Assembly: GCA_963773735.1 (NCBI GenBank)
Contig: CAVZCK010000030.1
Span: 1-64,000 of the forward strand
Origin: CAVZCK01 sp963773735
Lineage (GTDB): Bacteria > Pseudomonadota > Alphaproteobacteria > Rhizobiales > Rhodomicrobiaceae
DNA: 64,000 bases
Direction: 5' to 3'
Shown: in pieces, positions 54,455-62,639 of the stretch
How the letters are laid out: every line of letters starts with the position of its first letter
How positions within the stretch are numbered: position 1 is the stretch's first letter
Program-made: the position numbers and the translations under genes
Notes under the pieces: generated by a model
Seen by the model: the letters and a program-made list of their open reading frames with translations, nothing else
Told to the model about the DNA's origin: nothing
Databases searched by the model: none

Positions 54455-55054
54455 TCACTCCGAATTTTCGTCGTCAAGGCCAGCCCCCGAACCGGTCATG
54501 GCGGCCGCATTCTGCCGCTTCGCCAGGTTCAAGAGGCCGTCCGTAAGCACGAGCTTTGCCTCATCAATCAACGCCACCGGCAATCCGATCACCTGTGGCT
54601 CGTCGTAATTCTCCAACGCAACGCGCAATCTGACCTCGCCATCCTCGTAACCGTCGAGGATGCCGCGAAAGCGGCGGCGGCCATCGATCATCTCCCTCAG
54701 CTCGATCTTGGCCTCGAGTCCCGCCCAGTCCTCGAAGTCGGAAGGCCGCACCAGCGGCCGCGCGATTCCGGGCGAGGACACTTCGAGCGTATAGCCGCTC
54801 GCGATCGGGTCGTGCGCGTCGAGCAGTGGCGACAGACGCCGGCTGATCAGCGCACAATCCTCGATCGTGATCGCGCCGTGCGGCCGGTCGGCCATGATCT
54901 GCACGGTCACGCCGTTCTGGCTCGAAACCTTCACGCGCACCAAGCGCAAGCCAAGTGCCTCGATCGCCGGCTCGGCGAGCTCGGCAATCTGCGCCGCCAA
55001 ACCGCTTTCGCGGGCGAAGCGTTGCTGCAAACGGCCTTCGGCAGATGCGGGCAT
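54455..55054 (-). CDS. rimP: Ribosome maturation factor RimP
   Basis: 30S maturation factor, about 199 residues. Two-domain fold with EPAIEALGLRLVRVKVSSQNG, CALISRRLSPLLDAHDPI, YTLEVSSPGIARPLVRPSDF and the SH3-like second domain. ATG 55054; longer in-frame starts would begin inside the terminator hairpin of the leader and are unlikely. Intact. First gene of the rimP-nusA-ylxR-infB transcript. Confidence 0.95.
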   Translation of the reverse strand: MPASAEGRLQQRFARESGLAAQIAELAEPAIEALGLRLVRVKVSSQNGVTVQIMADRPHGAITIEDCALISRRLSPLLDAHDPIASGYTLEVSSPGIARPLVRPSDFEDWAGLEAKIELREMIDGRRRFRGILDGYEDGEVRLRVALENYDEPQVIGLPVALIDEAKLVLTDGLLNLAKRQNAAAMTGSGAGLDDENSE

Positions 55055-55097
55055 TGATCCGCTTAGCCCCTGCGCTGAAAAGTTGGGGACGAGCCTA

Positions 55098-55132
55098 AAC
55101 AAAAAGAGCGGGACCCTCGCGGGGCCCACTCT
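55098..55132 (-). terminator. Intrinsic terminator in the rimP leader (candidate attenuator)
   Basis: Read on minus: AGAGTGGGCCCC, tetraloop GCGA, GGGTCCCGCTCT, then TTTTTGTTT. The 12-base stem has one mismatch and one G-T pair, and the loop is of the GNRA type. It lies between a good promoter (55162-55190) and the rimP start at 55054. It would therefore stop most transcripts before rimP unless read-through is regulated. It may also end the metK-trmB transcript. Confidence 0.75.
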
Positions 55133-55161
55133 CCACAGTCGAGATGATCATGAGCGATGAT

Positions 55162-55190
55162 AATGTAGGCAACTTTCCATGATCGTGCAA
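55162..55190 (-). promoter_or_regulatory. Candidate promoter of the rimP-nusA-infB operon
   Basis: TTGCAC (55190-55185, minus strand), a 17-base spacer and TACATT (55167-55162). RNA would begin near 55155, giving a leader of about 100 bases that contains the terminator hairpin before the rimP ATG. Confidence 0.55.
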
Positions 55191-55329
55191 GGCTGCATTG
55201 CAAAAAATGCATCAATTTTCACTGCCATCGGGAACCGCACATCGACGTCGCCGAACGCTTCCGCGATCTTTACTAAAGTTCAGCAAAAATTGAGAGGGTT
55301 TGTCTTGCTTTACGACCAGCAATGGCCGC

Positions 55330-56028
55330 TCAAATCCGCTCGTAAATGAAGAATCGGCACTCGCGCCCGGCCGCCATCGCCTTCTCGGCGTAGCGGGTCA
55401 GCGGCCAGTCCGGCGGCCTTTCGGAGAGCAAACCAGGCGCGGCGCGAAAATCGATCCGGTTGCTCACCGCACTGGCGACCATGGCGGCGTAATCCGCGAT
55501 ATCCGTGGCGAAACGCAGTTCCGCTCCAGACCGCATGACCCGCGACAAAGCTGTCAGGCCATCCGCGGTCAGAAAACGGCGCTTCCGGTGCCGCCGCTTC
55601 GGCCAGGGATCGGGGAAGAGGATGAAGACGCGGCCGAGGCTGGCATCAGGAAGCCATTCCAGCACATGGCGCACATCATCGTCATAAAGCCGGAATGTCC
55701 GCAATCCGGCCTCATCGATGCCGCGGATCGACCTTCGCTACCCGGTCTGGAACGGCTCGCAGCCGATGAAGCCGACATGCGGGTGCGCCGCCGCCTGCCA
55801 GAGCAGGTGCTCGCCGCCGCCGAAGCCGATTTCCAGCCAGACGTCGGCGACCGGCGCCTCGAACAGATCGGCCAGAGCCGGCGGCGAAGCTACCGAAACA
55901 TCCAGCCGCAGCGCCGGCAGCCTCGGTCGCGATCAGCTCGGCAAGCCCTTCGTTCAACCCCCGACCGACGCGGCGGCCAAAAGTTGCCGATTCGCAAGGA
56001 GTCTGCCAAAGTCCGTGGCCAAAGCCAC
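55330..56028 (-). CDS. trmB: tRNA (guanine-N7-)-methyltransferase (frameshifted)
   Basis: Methylates G46 in the variable loop of tRNAs using SAM. About 233 residues. FGRRVGRGLNEGLAELIAT, the SAM motif VWLEIGFGGGEHLLWQAAA, GFIGCEPFQTG, and FPDPWPKRRHRKRRF, the diagnostic substrate motif. One-base breaks near 55965, 55920 and 55735. GTG 56028 is preferred: GGGAG lies eight bases upstream and it starts 16 bases after the metK stop, so metK-trmB form one transcript. Confidence 0.92.
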
Positions 56029-56043
56029 CCAGTTGTCTCCCGC

Positions 56044-57212
56044 TTAGCTGAGCGCCGCCTTGATCGGCTCGACGAGGTCGAGCCTCTCCCAGGAGAAGCC
56101 GCCGTCATTGTCGGGCGTGCGGCCGAAATGGCCATATGCCGCCGTGCGCTGATAGATCGGACGGCTGAGCGCCAGGTGCTCGCGGATGCCCCGCGGGCTG
56201 AGAGTCATCACCTCTGCGAGCGCCTTCTCAAGCTTCTCCTCGTCGACGCGGCCCGTGCCGTAGAAATCCACATAGATCGAAAGCGGCTTGGAGACGCCGA
56301 TAGCATAGGCGAGCTGGATCGAGCATTTCTCGGCAAGGCCCGCCGCCACCACGTTCTTGGCCAGATAGCGCGCCGCATAGGCCGCCGAGCGATCGACCTT
56401 GGTCGGGTCCTTGCCCGAAAACGCGCCGCCGCCATGGGGAGCCGCGCCGCCATAGGTGTCGACGATGATCTTGCGGCCTGTAAGGCCCGCATCGCCGTCC
56501 GGGCCGCCGACCACGAAACGGCCGGTCGGGTTGACGTAGAACTCCTCCTCCGGCGGCATCCAGCCCTCCGGGATCACGCTTTCGACGAAGCCGCGGACAA
56601 TCTCGCGCACGCGCTTCTGGCTGACATCCTCGCCATGCTGGGTCGAGACGACGATAGAGGCCGCCTTGATCGGCCGGCCATGCTCATAAAGCAGCGTCAC
56701 CTGGCTTTTCGCGTCCGGACCGAGTTCGGGTACCGTGCCGGCATGGCGCGCCTTCGCCATTTCGTGAAGGATGCGATGTGCGTAATAGATCGGCGCCGGC
56801 ATGTAATCGTCGGTTTCGGTGCAGCCATAGCCGAACATGATGCCCTGATCGCCGGCGCCTTCGTCCTTGTCTCCGAGGCGTCGACGCCCTGGGCGATATC
56901 GCCGGACTGTTCATGGACGTAGCACTCGATCTCGAGCTTGCGCCAATCGAAGCCGGCCTGTTCATAGCCGATACGCCTCACACAGTCGCGTGCGGCCTGT
57001 TCCATCGCTTCATGGGTAACGCTTTCCGGTCCGCGGACCTCGCCAGCCAAAATCACACGGTTGGTGGTCGCGAGCGTTTCGAGCGCGACGCGGGAATGGG
57101 GGTCCGCCGCGAGATATAGATCGACAATGGAGTCTGAAATCTGGTCACAAACCTTATCGGGATGACCTTCGGAAACGGATTCGCTCGTGAATAGATAGTG
57201 TGTGCGAGCCAC
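56044..57212 (-). CDS. metK: S-adenosylmethionine synthetase (frameshifted near 56870)
   Basis: Makes SAM from methionine and ATP. About 390 residues. The ATP/Met site FTSESVSEGHPDKVCDQISD, the GYGCTETDDYMP segment, GAFSGKDPTKVDRSAAYAAR (catalytic loop) and the C-terminal FGRTPDNDGGFSWE. One indel near 56870 lies between GVDA and GDQGIMFGYG-like sequence. GTG 57212 after GGGGGT is the likely start; TTG 57215 is possible. The 200-base upstream region shows no riboswitch that I could recognise. trmB follows. Confidence 0.95.
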
Positions 57213-57412
57213 CAATTACCCCCTTCAGCTTGCCGTGACGATTTGCGCACGAAGATATGGCCTCCGTCGGAAAGACGCAAGCCTCGCCGGGAAAGCTCAA
57301 GGAGATCGCAGCCGTCTGACCGCAGCGGGGGCACGAACGTGGCACCATGTCGTCATCAACGTGTTAACGCGCAAGATGATGACGGCGGTGGCCCCGCGAA
57401 AACCAACAGGTC

Positions 57413-58999
57413 TCACTCGCTGAGACCGGCTTTGCGGAGCCCTGCCATGAGATGTCCGAAATCCTCTGGTGCCGCATTCCATTTCTGCAGCTCGGCACGG
57501 GCAGAGAAATCGGGCTTGAGTCTGAAAATCTGCTCAAGCGAACTGCCTGCGTCGTCTCGCTGCAACTGGCCGAGTGCAGCGGCGTTCAGAAGATGCGCCC
57601 AATAAAAATGCGGCATGCTGATCCGCTGGACATCGGCAAGCACCTCTTGATATTCGCGTCGATGATAATGGTAGCGGGCGGAGCTGAAGTAGTACCAGCC
57701 CGGATGCAGCGGATTAAGCTGCCGTGCTTTTCTGGACAATTCGACGCCGCGCTCGAACTCTCCCATGAAGGCAAGGTAGTGACCGATATCGGCGAGCGTC
57801 TCCGGGTCGTTGGGGTTCAAGGCCAGGGCGCGTTGCGTCTCGGCCTCGAACTGATCGTTCTCCCGCCGAAAGAAATGGACGATGCCGAGCCAGCACCGGG
57901 CGTAGGCGTTTTGCGGATCGAGCCGGGTCGCGATCTGGGCCATATTCAACGCGCGGCCGATCGGGTCAGGACGCGGATTGAGTTCGATGCGGTGCTCCGC
58001 CAGATAGACATTGGCGAGCAGCGCATGCGCGTCCGCATAAGTTGGATCGAGGGCGACGGCCTGCTCGAGCAGATCTCTCGCCTCGGCATGCACGTCCTCG
58101 CTGAGTATCTCTGTAAATCGACGTGCACGCAGTACACGGTCATAGGCATCCAGCTCGATCGGCTTTTTCCTCATAGCCCGCTGCGTTGCAGCGTTTTGAA
58201 CTTTGACGCCGAGCGTTGCGGCGATCATGCACGTCACTTGGTCCTGGACAGCAAAAATATCTTCCATCTCGCGGTCGTAATGATCGGCCCATAGATGTAC
58301 GCCCGTGGCCGCATCGATAAGCTGGGCGGTAATGCGGACCCGCCCGGCGGCGCGGCGAACGCTGCCTTCCACAACATAGCCGGCATGGAGTTTCGTGCGA
58401 AGCTCTGCGAGGTCGATTGCGCGTCCCTTGAACTGAAAGGTGGATGTGCGGCCGATGACCATGAGATCGCGAAACCGCGACAGGTTGGTAATGATGTCCT
58501 CGGTCAGCCCATCGGCAAAATACTCGTCGAATCCGGAGCTGAGATTGTCGAATGGCAAGACCGCGACGGTCGGTTTTTCCGGCGCCGATGGCGGGCGATC
58601 CGTTCCGAACCCGAGATCACCAGGCGATCTGGATCCCTCGCCTAGCTCTTCCGAAGACTCGGATCGGAGCGGCTGATCGCGCCTTTCTGGTACCTCCGCC
58701 CTCGTGACCTGGCCGACAAATTGAAAACCGCGTCCCCGAACGGTGCGGATATAGTGTTCGCCGTCATCGGCGAGCGCCTTCCGCGCCGACTTGATGCAGC
58801 TGGCAACGGTAGCGTCCGATACGATCCGCCCCTTCCAGACGTGATCGATGGCTTCGTCGCGTCCGATCACGCGTCCCGGGTTTCGGCAAAGATAGCAGAG
58901 CAGGTCGAAGACCAGCGGTTCGATATGACGGACCACCCCGCCATCGCGGAGTTCGAATGTCTCCGTATCGATTTCAAAATCATCGAAGCGATAGCGCAT
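57413..58999 (-). CDS. Winged-helix transcriptional regulator with FlgO-like and TPR domains
   Basis: 528 residues, intact. An OmpR/PhoB-type winged helix (residues 1 to about 98: FELRDGGVVRHIEPLVFDLL, VSDATVASCIKSARKALADD, RTVRGRGFQFVG) is followed by a linker. Next is a FlgO-like domain usual in CadC-like regulators and adenylate-cyclase relatives (VAVLPFDNLSSGFDEYFADG, LMVIGRTSTFQFKG, YVVEGSVRRAAGRVRITAQL). Several TPR repeats fill the C-terminal half. No membrane segment, so cytoplasmic. It is divergent from the methyltransferase/DUF6632 pair, which it may control. The signal is unknown. Confidence 0.88.
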   Translation of the reverse strand: MRYRFDDFEIDTETFELRDGGVVRHIEPLVFDLLCYLCRNPGRVIGRDEAIDHVWKGRIVSDATVASCIKSARKALADDGEHYIRTVRGRGFQFVGQVTRAEVPERRDQPLRSESSEELGEGSRSPGDLGFGTDRPPSAPEKPTVAVLPFDNLSSGFDEYFADGLTEDIITNLSRFRDLMVIGRTSTFQFKGRAIDLAELRTKLHAGYVVEGSVRRAAGRVRITAQLIDAATGVHLWADHYDREMEDIFAVQDQVTCMIAATLGVKVQNAATQRAMRKKPIELDAYDRVLRARRFTEILSEDVHAEARDLLEQAVALDPTYADAHALLANVYLAEHRIELNPRPDPIGRALNMAQIATRLDPQNAYARCWLGIVHFFRRENDQFEAETQRALALNPNDPETLADIGHYLAFMGEFERGVELSRKARQLNPLHPGWYYFSSARYHYHRREYQEVLADVQRISMPHFYWAHLLNAAALGQLQRDDAGSSLEQIFRLKPDFSARAELQKWNAAPEDFGHLMAGLRKAGLSE

Positions 59000-59224
59000 C
59001 CCGGCCTCGCATGCCTGCCTCCGAGCAGCTTAGACCAATCGCCAAACTCCAGCTAGCGGCCGTAATTTTGTAATCTCCTCACAATCCCCGGCAATCCACC
59101 CGCCAATTTCCAAGATCCCTTCAAGCAAGACGTGCCTGGATCAGGCAAGAGAGGAAGGTTCGACCGTTCGAAGACTACCAGGGCCGTCAGAACCAACTCA
59201 AAACCTCAAAAAAGGCGACTGGAA

Positions 59225-60055
59225 ATGAATATTGTGACCGATATCGGCACCAAGCCCGACTACGAAGCCATCAAATCCAAACAGAACGCCGCCTGGGCAT
59301 CCGGCAACTATTCAAAAATCGGAGTCACGCTTCAGATCGTCGGCGAACAGCTTGCCGAGGCTATGGACCTGGCGCCGGATAGGGCGGTGCTCGACGTGGC
59401 GGCCGGCAATGGCAATGCGACGCTCGCTTTTGCCCGCCGCTGGTCGAATGTGACCTCGACGGATTATGTCGACGCGCTGCTGGCCAACGGCCGGGAAAGA
59501 GCCGAAGCGGAAGCTTTGGACATCAAATTCCAGATTGCGGACGCGGAAAAGCTGCCGTTCCGGGATGAAGCGTTCGACGCTGTGGTCTCCACATTCGGTG
59601 TGATGTTCACACCGAACCAGCATCAAGCCGCGCGCGAGCTGATGCGCGTCTGCCGTTCAGGCGGCAAGATCGGTCTGGCAAACTGGACGCCCGGCGGTTT
59701 CATCGGCCAGCTTTTCAAGGCGCTCGGACGGCATGTCGCGCCCCCGCCCGGCGTTCCCTCTCCGGCGCTGTGGGGGACGCAAAGCTGGATCGAGGATGCG
59801 ATGGGCAGAGGTGCCGCATCGATCGCGTTCTCGCTGCGAAACTTTATCTTCCGCTATCGTTCACCGGATCATTTCGTGGAATTCTTCGGCATCTTCTACG
59901 GTCCGGTGCACAAGGCGTTCCTCGCTCTCGATCCGGAGCAGCAGGCCGCCCTGGACGCGGATCTCCACGCCACCATCGCACAGTTCAACACCGCGACCGA
60001 TGGCTCGATGCGGGTGCCTGCGGAATACGCGGAAATCATCGTCATCAAAGCTTAA
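59225..60055 (+). CDS. Class I SAM-dependent methyltransferase
   Basis: 277 residues, methyltransferase type 11 fold. SAM site AVLDVAAGNGNATLAFARRW, the acidic strand TSTDYVDALLANGRERAE, the post-II motif IADAEKLPFRDEAFDAVVSTFG and RVCRSGGKIGLANWTP. The C-terminal part is specific to this group, and substrates are not known. ATG 59225 with a weak GACTGGAA site. It is followed after 51 bases by a small membrane protein, and is divergent from the winged-helix/TPR regulator. Confidence 0.87.
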   Translation: MNIVTDIGTKPDYEAIKSKQNAAWASGNYSKIGVTLQIVGEQLAEAMDLAPDRAVLDVAAGNGNATLAFARRWSNVTSTDYVDALLANGRERAEAEALDIKFQIADAEKLPFRDEAFDAVVSTFGVMFTPNQHQAARELMRVCRSGGKIGLANWTPGGFIGQLFKALGRHVAPPPGVPSPALWGTQSWIEDAMGRGAASIAFSLRNFIFRYRSPDHFVEFFGIFYGPVHKAFLALDPEQQAALDADLHATIAQFNTATDGSMRVPAEYAEIIVIKA

Positions 60056-60106
60056 CCAGAAGCGCCCCGGTCCATCCGTCTCCGGGGCAACTATCAGGAG
60101 GTTCCC

Positions 60107-60499
60107 ATGAACACCGTCACTCGCGAAAAACTTTTGAAGATAGCGCTCGTCGCTATCGGCCTGATCTTTTTCCTCATCTATCCGCTCGGTCTCATCTGGC
60201 CGTCCGGCTGGATCTGGCACGGCGGAGCCGGCACGTATTATCTGGAGATGATTTGCGGGATCTACGCGGTTTTAGGCGCCTATCTGATCGCCGCGGCGCG
60301 GAACCCCTCCGAAAATCGGAGCCTGATCTCCTTCACCATTTGGTCGAGCGTCGTGCATGCCGGAATTATGGCAGCGCAGGCGATCAGCGACGGACATGAG
60401 CTGGGTCACCTTGCCGGAGACGTGCCGGCGCTGCTGTTCGTCGCGATTGTGCTCTGGGTCTTGTCACCGGAGCAAAAAGCCCAGCACGTCGCCGCATAG
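60107..60499 (+). CDS. Small four-helix membrane protein (DUF6632-like)
   Basis: 130 residues with four hydrophobic helices (LKIALVAIGLIFFLIYPLGL, YLEMICGIYAVLGAYLIAAA, SLISFTIWSSVVHAGIMAAQ, DVPALLFVAIVLWVL) and a conserved His-rich loop SDGHELGHLAGDVP. It resembles proteins I know as DUF6632; that assignment is from memory. ATG 60107 follows AGGAGG. It forms a likely two-gene transcript with the methyltransferase and is followed by a strong hairpin. Confidence 0.72.
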   Translation: MNTVTREKLLKIALVAIGLIFFLIYPLGLIWPSGWIWHGGAGTYYLEMICGIYAVLGAYLIAAARNPSENRSLISFTIWSSVVHAGIMAAQAISDGHELGHLAGDVPALLFVAIVLWVLSPEQKAQHVAA

Positions 60500-60518
60500 A
60501 GATTGTCCAGTGACGAGT

Positions 60519-60551
60519 GCGAAAGCCGCGACACAGCATCGCGGCTTTCGC
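60519..60551 (+). terminator. Strong hairpin after the methyltransferase/DUF6632 pair
   Basis: GCGAAAGCCGCGA and TCGCGGCTTTCGC pair perfectly over 13 bases around a seven-base loop, 20 bases after the stop codon. Only TTG follows, so the T-run is poor, but the placement is typical of a terminator. Confidence 0.65.
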
Positions 60552-60924
60552 TTGATCCAACACCCTGTTGTAACCGACGATCGGCCGGGTGGATCGCAAG
60601 TCTTTCGCCGCTCAACGTCGAGTGACGGCTGTTCTGTCCCAATACACGGCAGTGCCGGTCATTGGCCCGATCCAAGTCGCCTCTTACATCATGCCGCGGG
60701 ACACGACCTTCACGTTTCAAACAGGTCGCGGCGGCGGATATTCGCTTGGCGAGCGCCGGCATGCGGGCCGAGAACACATCGCCCGCTCGGATCCCATCGA
60801 TCTCCCGGACGGCGGCGATCGCCATTGCTGAGGCGCTGTCTGCGACATGCCATGCCGCAAGCGCATTCGCACAATCGAAATTGGCCGGAAATCCATGGCG
60901 CCGCGCTACCCGCGCACAGATCTC
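60552..60924. other. Gene-free region, possible gene remnant
   Basis: 373 bases between the hairpin and the Trm112-like gene. Both strands hold open frames of 80-140 codons (for example minus 60406-60825), but none has a recognisable product. Composition looks coding-like on the minus strand (alanine-rich helix-like stretch near 60700-60830), so a decayed gene is possible. Confidence 0.35.
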
Positions 60925-61122
60925 TTAATCCTCGAGCTTGCGCGCCTCGTCAGGCAGCATGATCGGCACACCGTCCCGGATCGGAAAGGCAAGCTTTGCG
61001 GCTTCGCTGATCAGCTCCTGATGTTCGCGATCGTAGCGCAACTGCGTTTTCGTGACGGGGCAAACCAGCACTTCCAGGAGCCGGGGATCGACGGATTTGC
61101 TCATGTCCTTTTCTGTCGCCAT
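60925..61122 (-). CDS. Trm112-family protein
   Basis: 65 residues. The bacterial Trm112/YcaR fold with LLEVLVCPVTKTQLRYD and the C-terminal LAFPIRDGVPIMLPDEAR. In eukaryotes and archaea Trm112 activates several methyltransferases; the bacterial homologues are less well understood. ATG 61122 has AGGG seven bases upstream. Single gene on the minus strand between two plus-strand units. Confidence 0.9.
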   Translation of the reverse strand: MATEKDMSKSVDPRLLEVLVCPVTKTQLRYDREHQELISEAAKLAFPIRDGVPIMLPDEARKLED

Positions 61123-61509
61123 TTTTCAGCCCTGTTGTCATAAATTTGCAATGCAGCATATCATAATGGTAACGATGGCGGATCGAACAACGATCACGAA
61201 TGCGAGCCGCTTCGGCGATTTCCCAAAACTCTAACATTCGGTGCCTGATTGCGTTAGACTTTCAAACATTGGAGCACGGGACGAGGCGTGATCATCTTGT
61301 GCGCACAAAAGCCAATCCAAGACCCAGCATGGCCGGGGAAGAACGGGCGACCGGCCCGTGAGAGAAACGCCAAACTAAACTGAATTTTGCCGACGCGAAT
61401 CGAAGGCCGGATTAGGTCCGGCCCGGTCGCGTATACGAAAGGCGTCGGAGGTTGACGCCATAATGAGCGCGCCCGGTGCGATCGCCGCGCTGGCAAACAG
61501 GAGATAGAA
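61123..61509. other. Gene-free region upstream of olsB
   Basis: 387 bases between the divergent Trm112-like and olsB genes. It holds a perfect hairpin at 61405-61423 (GGCCGGA-TTAGG-TCCGGCC) about 90 bases upstream of olsB. I looked for a Pho box (olsB is phosphate-regulated in some rhizobia) and did not find a good one. No gene seen. Confidence 0.4.
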
Positions 61510-62493
61510 ATGATTCTCAGTCCTCGGCGCATAGCCAGAAAATTCAGGCCACGCGCGCTTCAGGGGATACCGCCGCTCATCCTGCCTTTTCGCAATAAGC
61601 GCGGTAAGAGAATGCCGATCATCCCGATCGGTAGAATGGTCAAGGTTTACGGCCGGATCGGCAATCTTGAAGTCCGGCTCGCACGGTCACGGGGCGATCT
61701 GCGCAGAGCGCAAAAGCTACGCTATGAGGTTTTTTACGAGGAGATGGACGCCATTCCGAACGCGGCGATGATGATCCGCCGGCGCGACGAGGACGCTTAT
61801 GACGAGATCTGCGATCATCTTCTAGTCGTCGATTACGGAGATCTGGTCATCGCCAAAGGCCAGCCTTGGAAGAGGCACCCGCGTGTCGTCGGCACTTACC
61901 GCGTACTGCGCCAAGATGTTGCCGAGGCCCACGGCGGCTTTTACAGCCAGGGCGAATATGACATCGCCCCGCTGGTCGCCGCCAAGAGCCGGGATTACTA
62001 CTTCCTGGAGCTTGGCCGCTCCTGCGTCCTCAAATCCTACCGAAACCGGCGCACCGTCGAGCTGCTATGGCACGGCATCTGGACCTATGTCCGCGAGCAC
62101 GGCGTCGACGTCATGATCGGCTGCGCGAGCTTCCCCGGCGTCGACCCGAAGCGTCACGCCATGGCGCTGAGCTATCTCCATCACTACGCACTTGCGCCCA
62201 AGGAATGGCGCGTCAAGGCGCATGACCGGCTCTATGTCAACATGAACATGATGCCCGCAAAGGATCTCGACGCCAAAGTCGCACTCAAAGCCATGCCGCC
62301 GCTTATCAAGGGCTATCTGCGCCTCGGCGCCTATGTCGGCGATGGAGCGGTCATCGACCGTCAATTCGGCACGACCGACGTTCTCATCATCCTGCCGGTC
62401 GAGGCGATGGACTCGCGCTATTTCGGCCATTTCGGCGCGCCGGAGGAGACCTTTTCCGCAATCGGTGCACCATCCGGCAAGAAGCTGAGCTGA
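61510..62493 (+). CDS. olsB: L-ornithine N-alpha-acyltransferase (OlsB-like GNAT)
   Basis: About 327 residues. OlsB moves a 3-hydroxyacyl group from ACP to ornithine, the first step of ornithine-lipid synthesis. Family stretches are LEVRLARSRGDLRRAQKLRYEVFYEEM (in parts), FLELGRSCVLKSYRNRRTVELLWHG (in parts) and DVMIGCASFPGVDPKRHAMALSYLHH (in parts). ATG 61510 follows AGGAG. The 35-residue basic N-terminus suggests an alternative later start at MPIIPIGRM. OlsA is not adjacent. Frame intact. Confidence 0.85.
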   Translation: MILSPRRIARKFRPRALQGIPPLILPFRNKRGKRMPIIPIGRMVKVYGRIGNLEVRLARSRGDLRRAQKLRYEVFYEEMDAIPNAAMMIRRRDEDAYDEICDHLLVVDYGDLVIAKGQPWKRHPRVVGTYRVLRQDVAEAHGGFYSQGEYDIAPLVAAKSRDYYFLELGRSCVLKSYRNRRTVELLWHGIWTYVREHGVDVMIGCASFPGVDPKRHAMALSYLHHYALAPKEWRVKAHDRLYVNMNMMPAKDLDAKVALKAMPPLIKGYLRLGAYVGDGAVIDRQFGTTDVLIILPVEAMDSRYFGHFGAPEETFSAIGAPSGKKLS

Positions 62494-62639
62494 TAGGGCG
62501 TCTGTCCAATCCGTGCGCGGTATGCCGCTTTTTGCCGCAGCTTCTATTCCATCGCCGATCTCCAGCGCTTACACTCGGCGCGGGACGGTCAGGCCGGCAT
62601 TGTCCGGGCTGATCTCCGGGATCGGGGCTGCATCGGACG

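Noticed and set aside
57213..57412. SAM-related riboswitch before metK
   Set aside because: No recognisable conserved core or stem arrangement in the 200-base leader; a covariance-model search would settle it.
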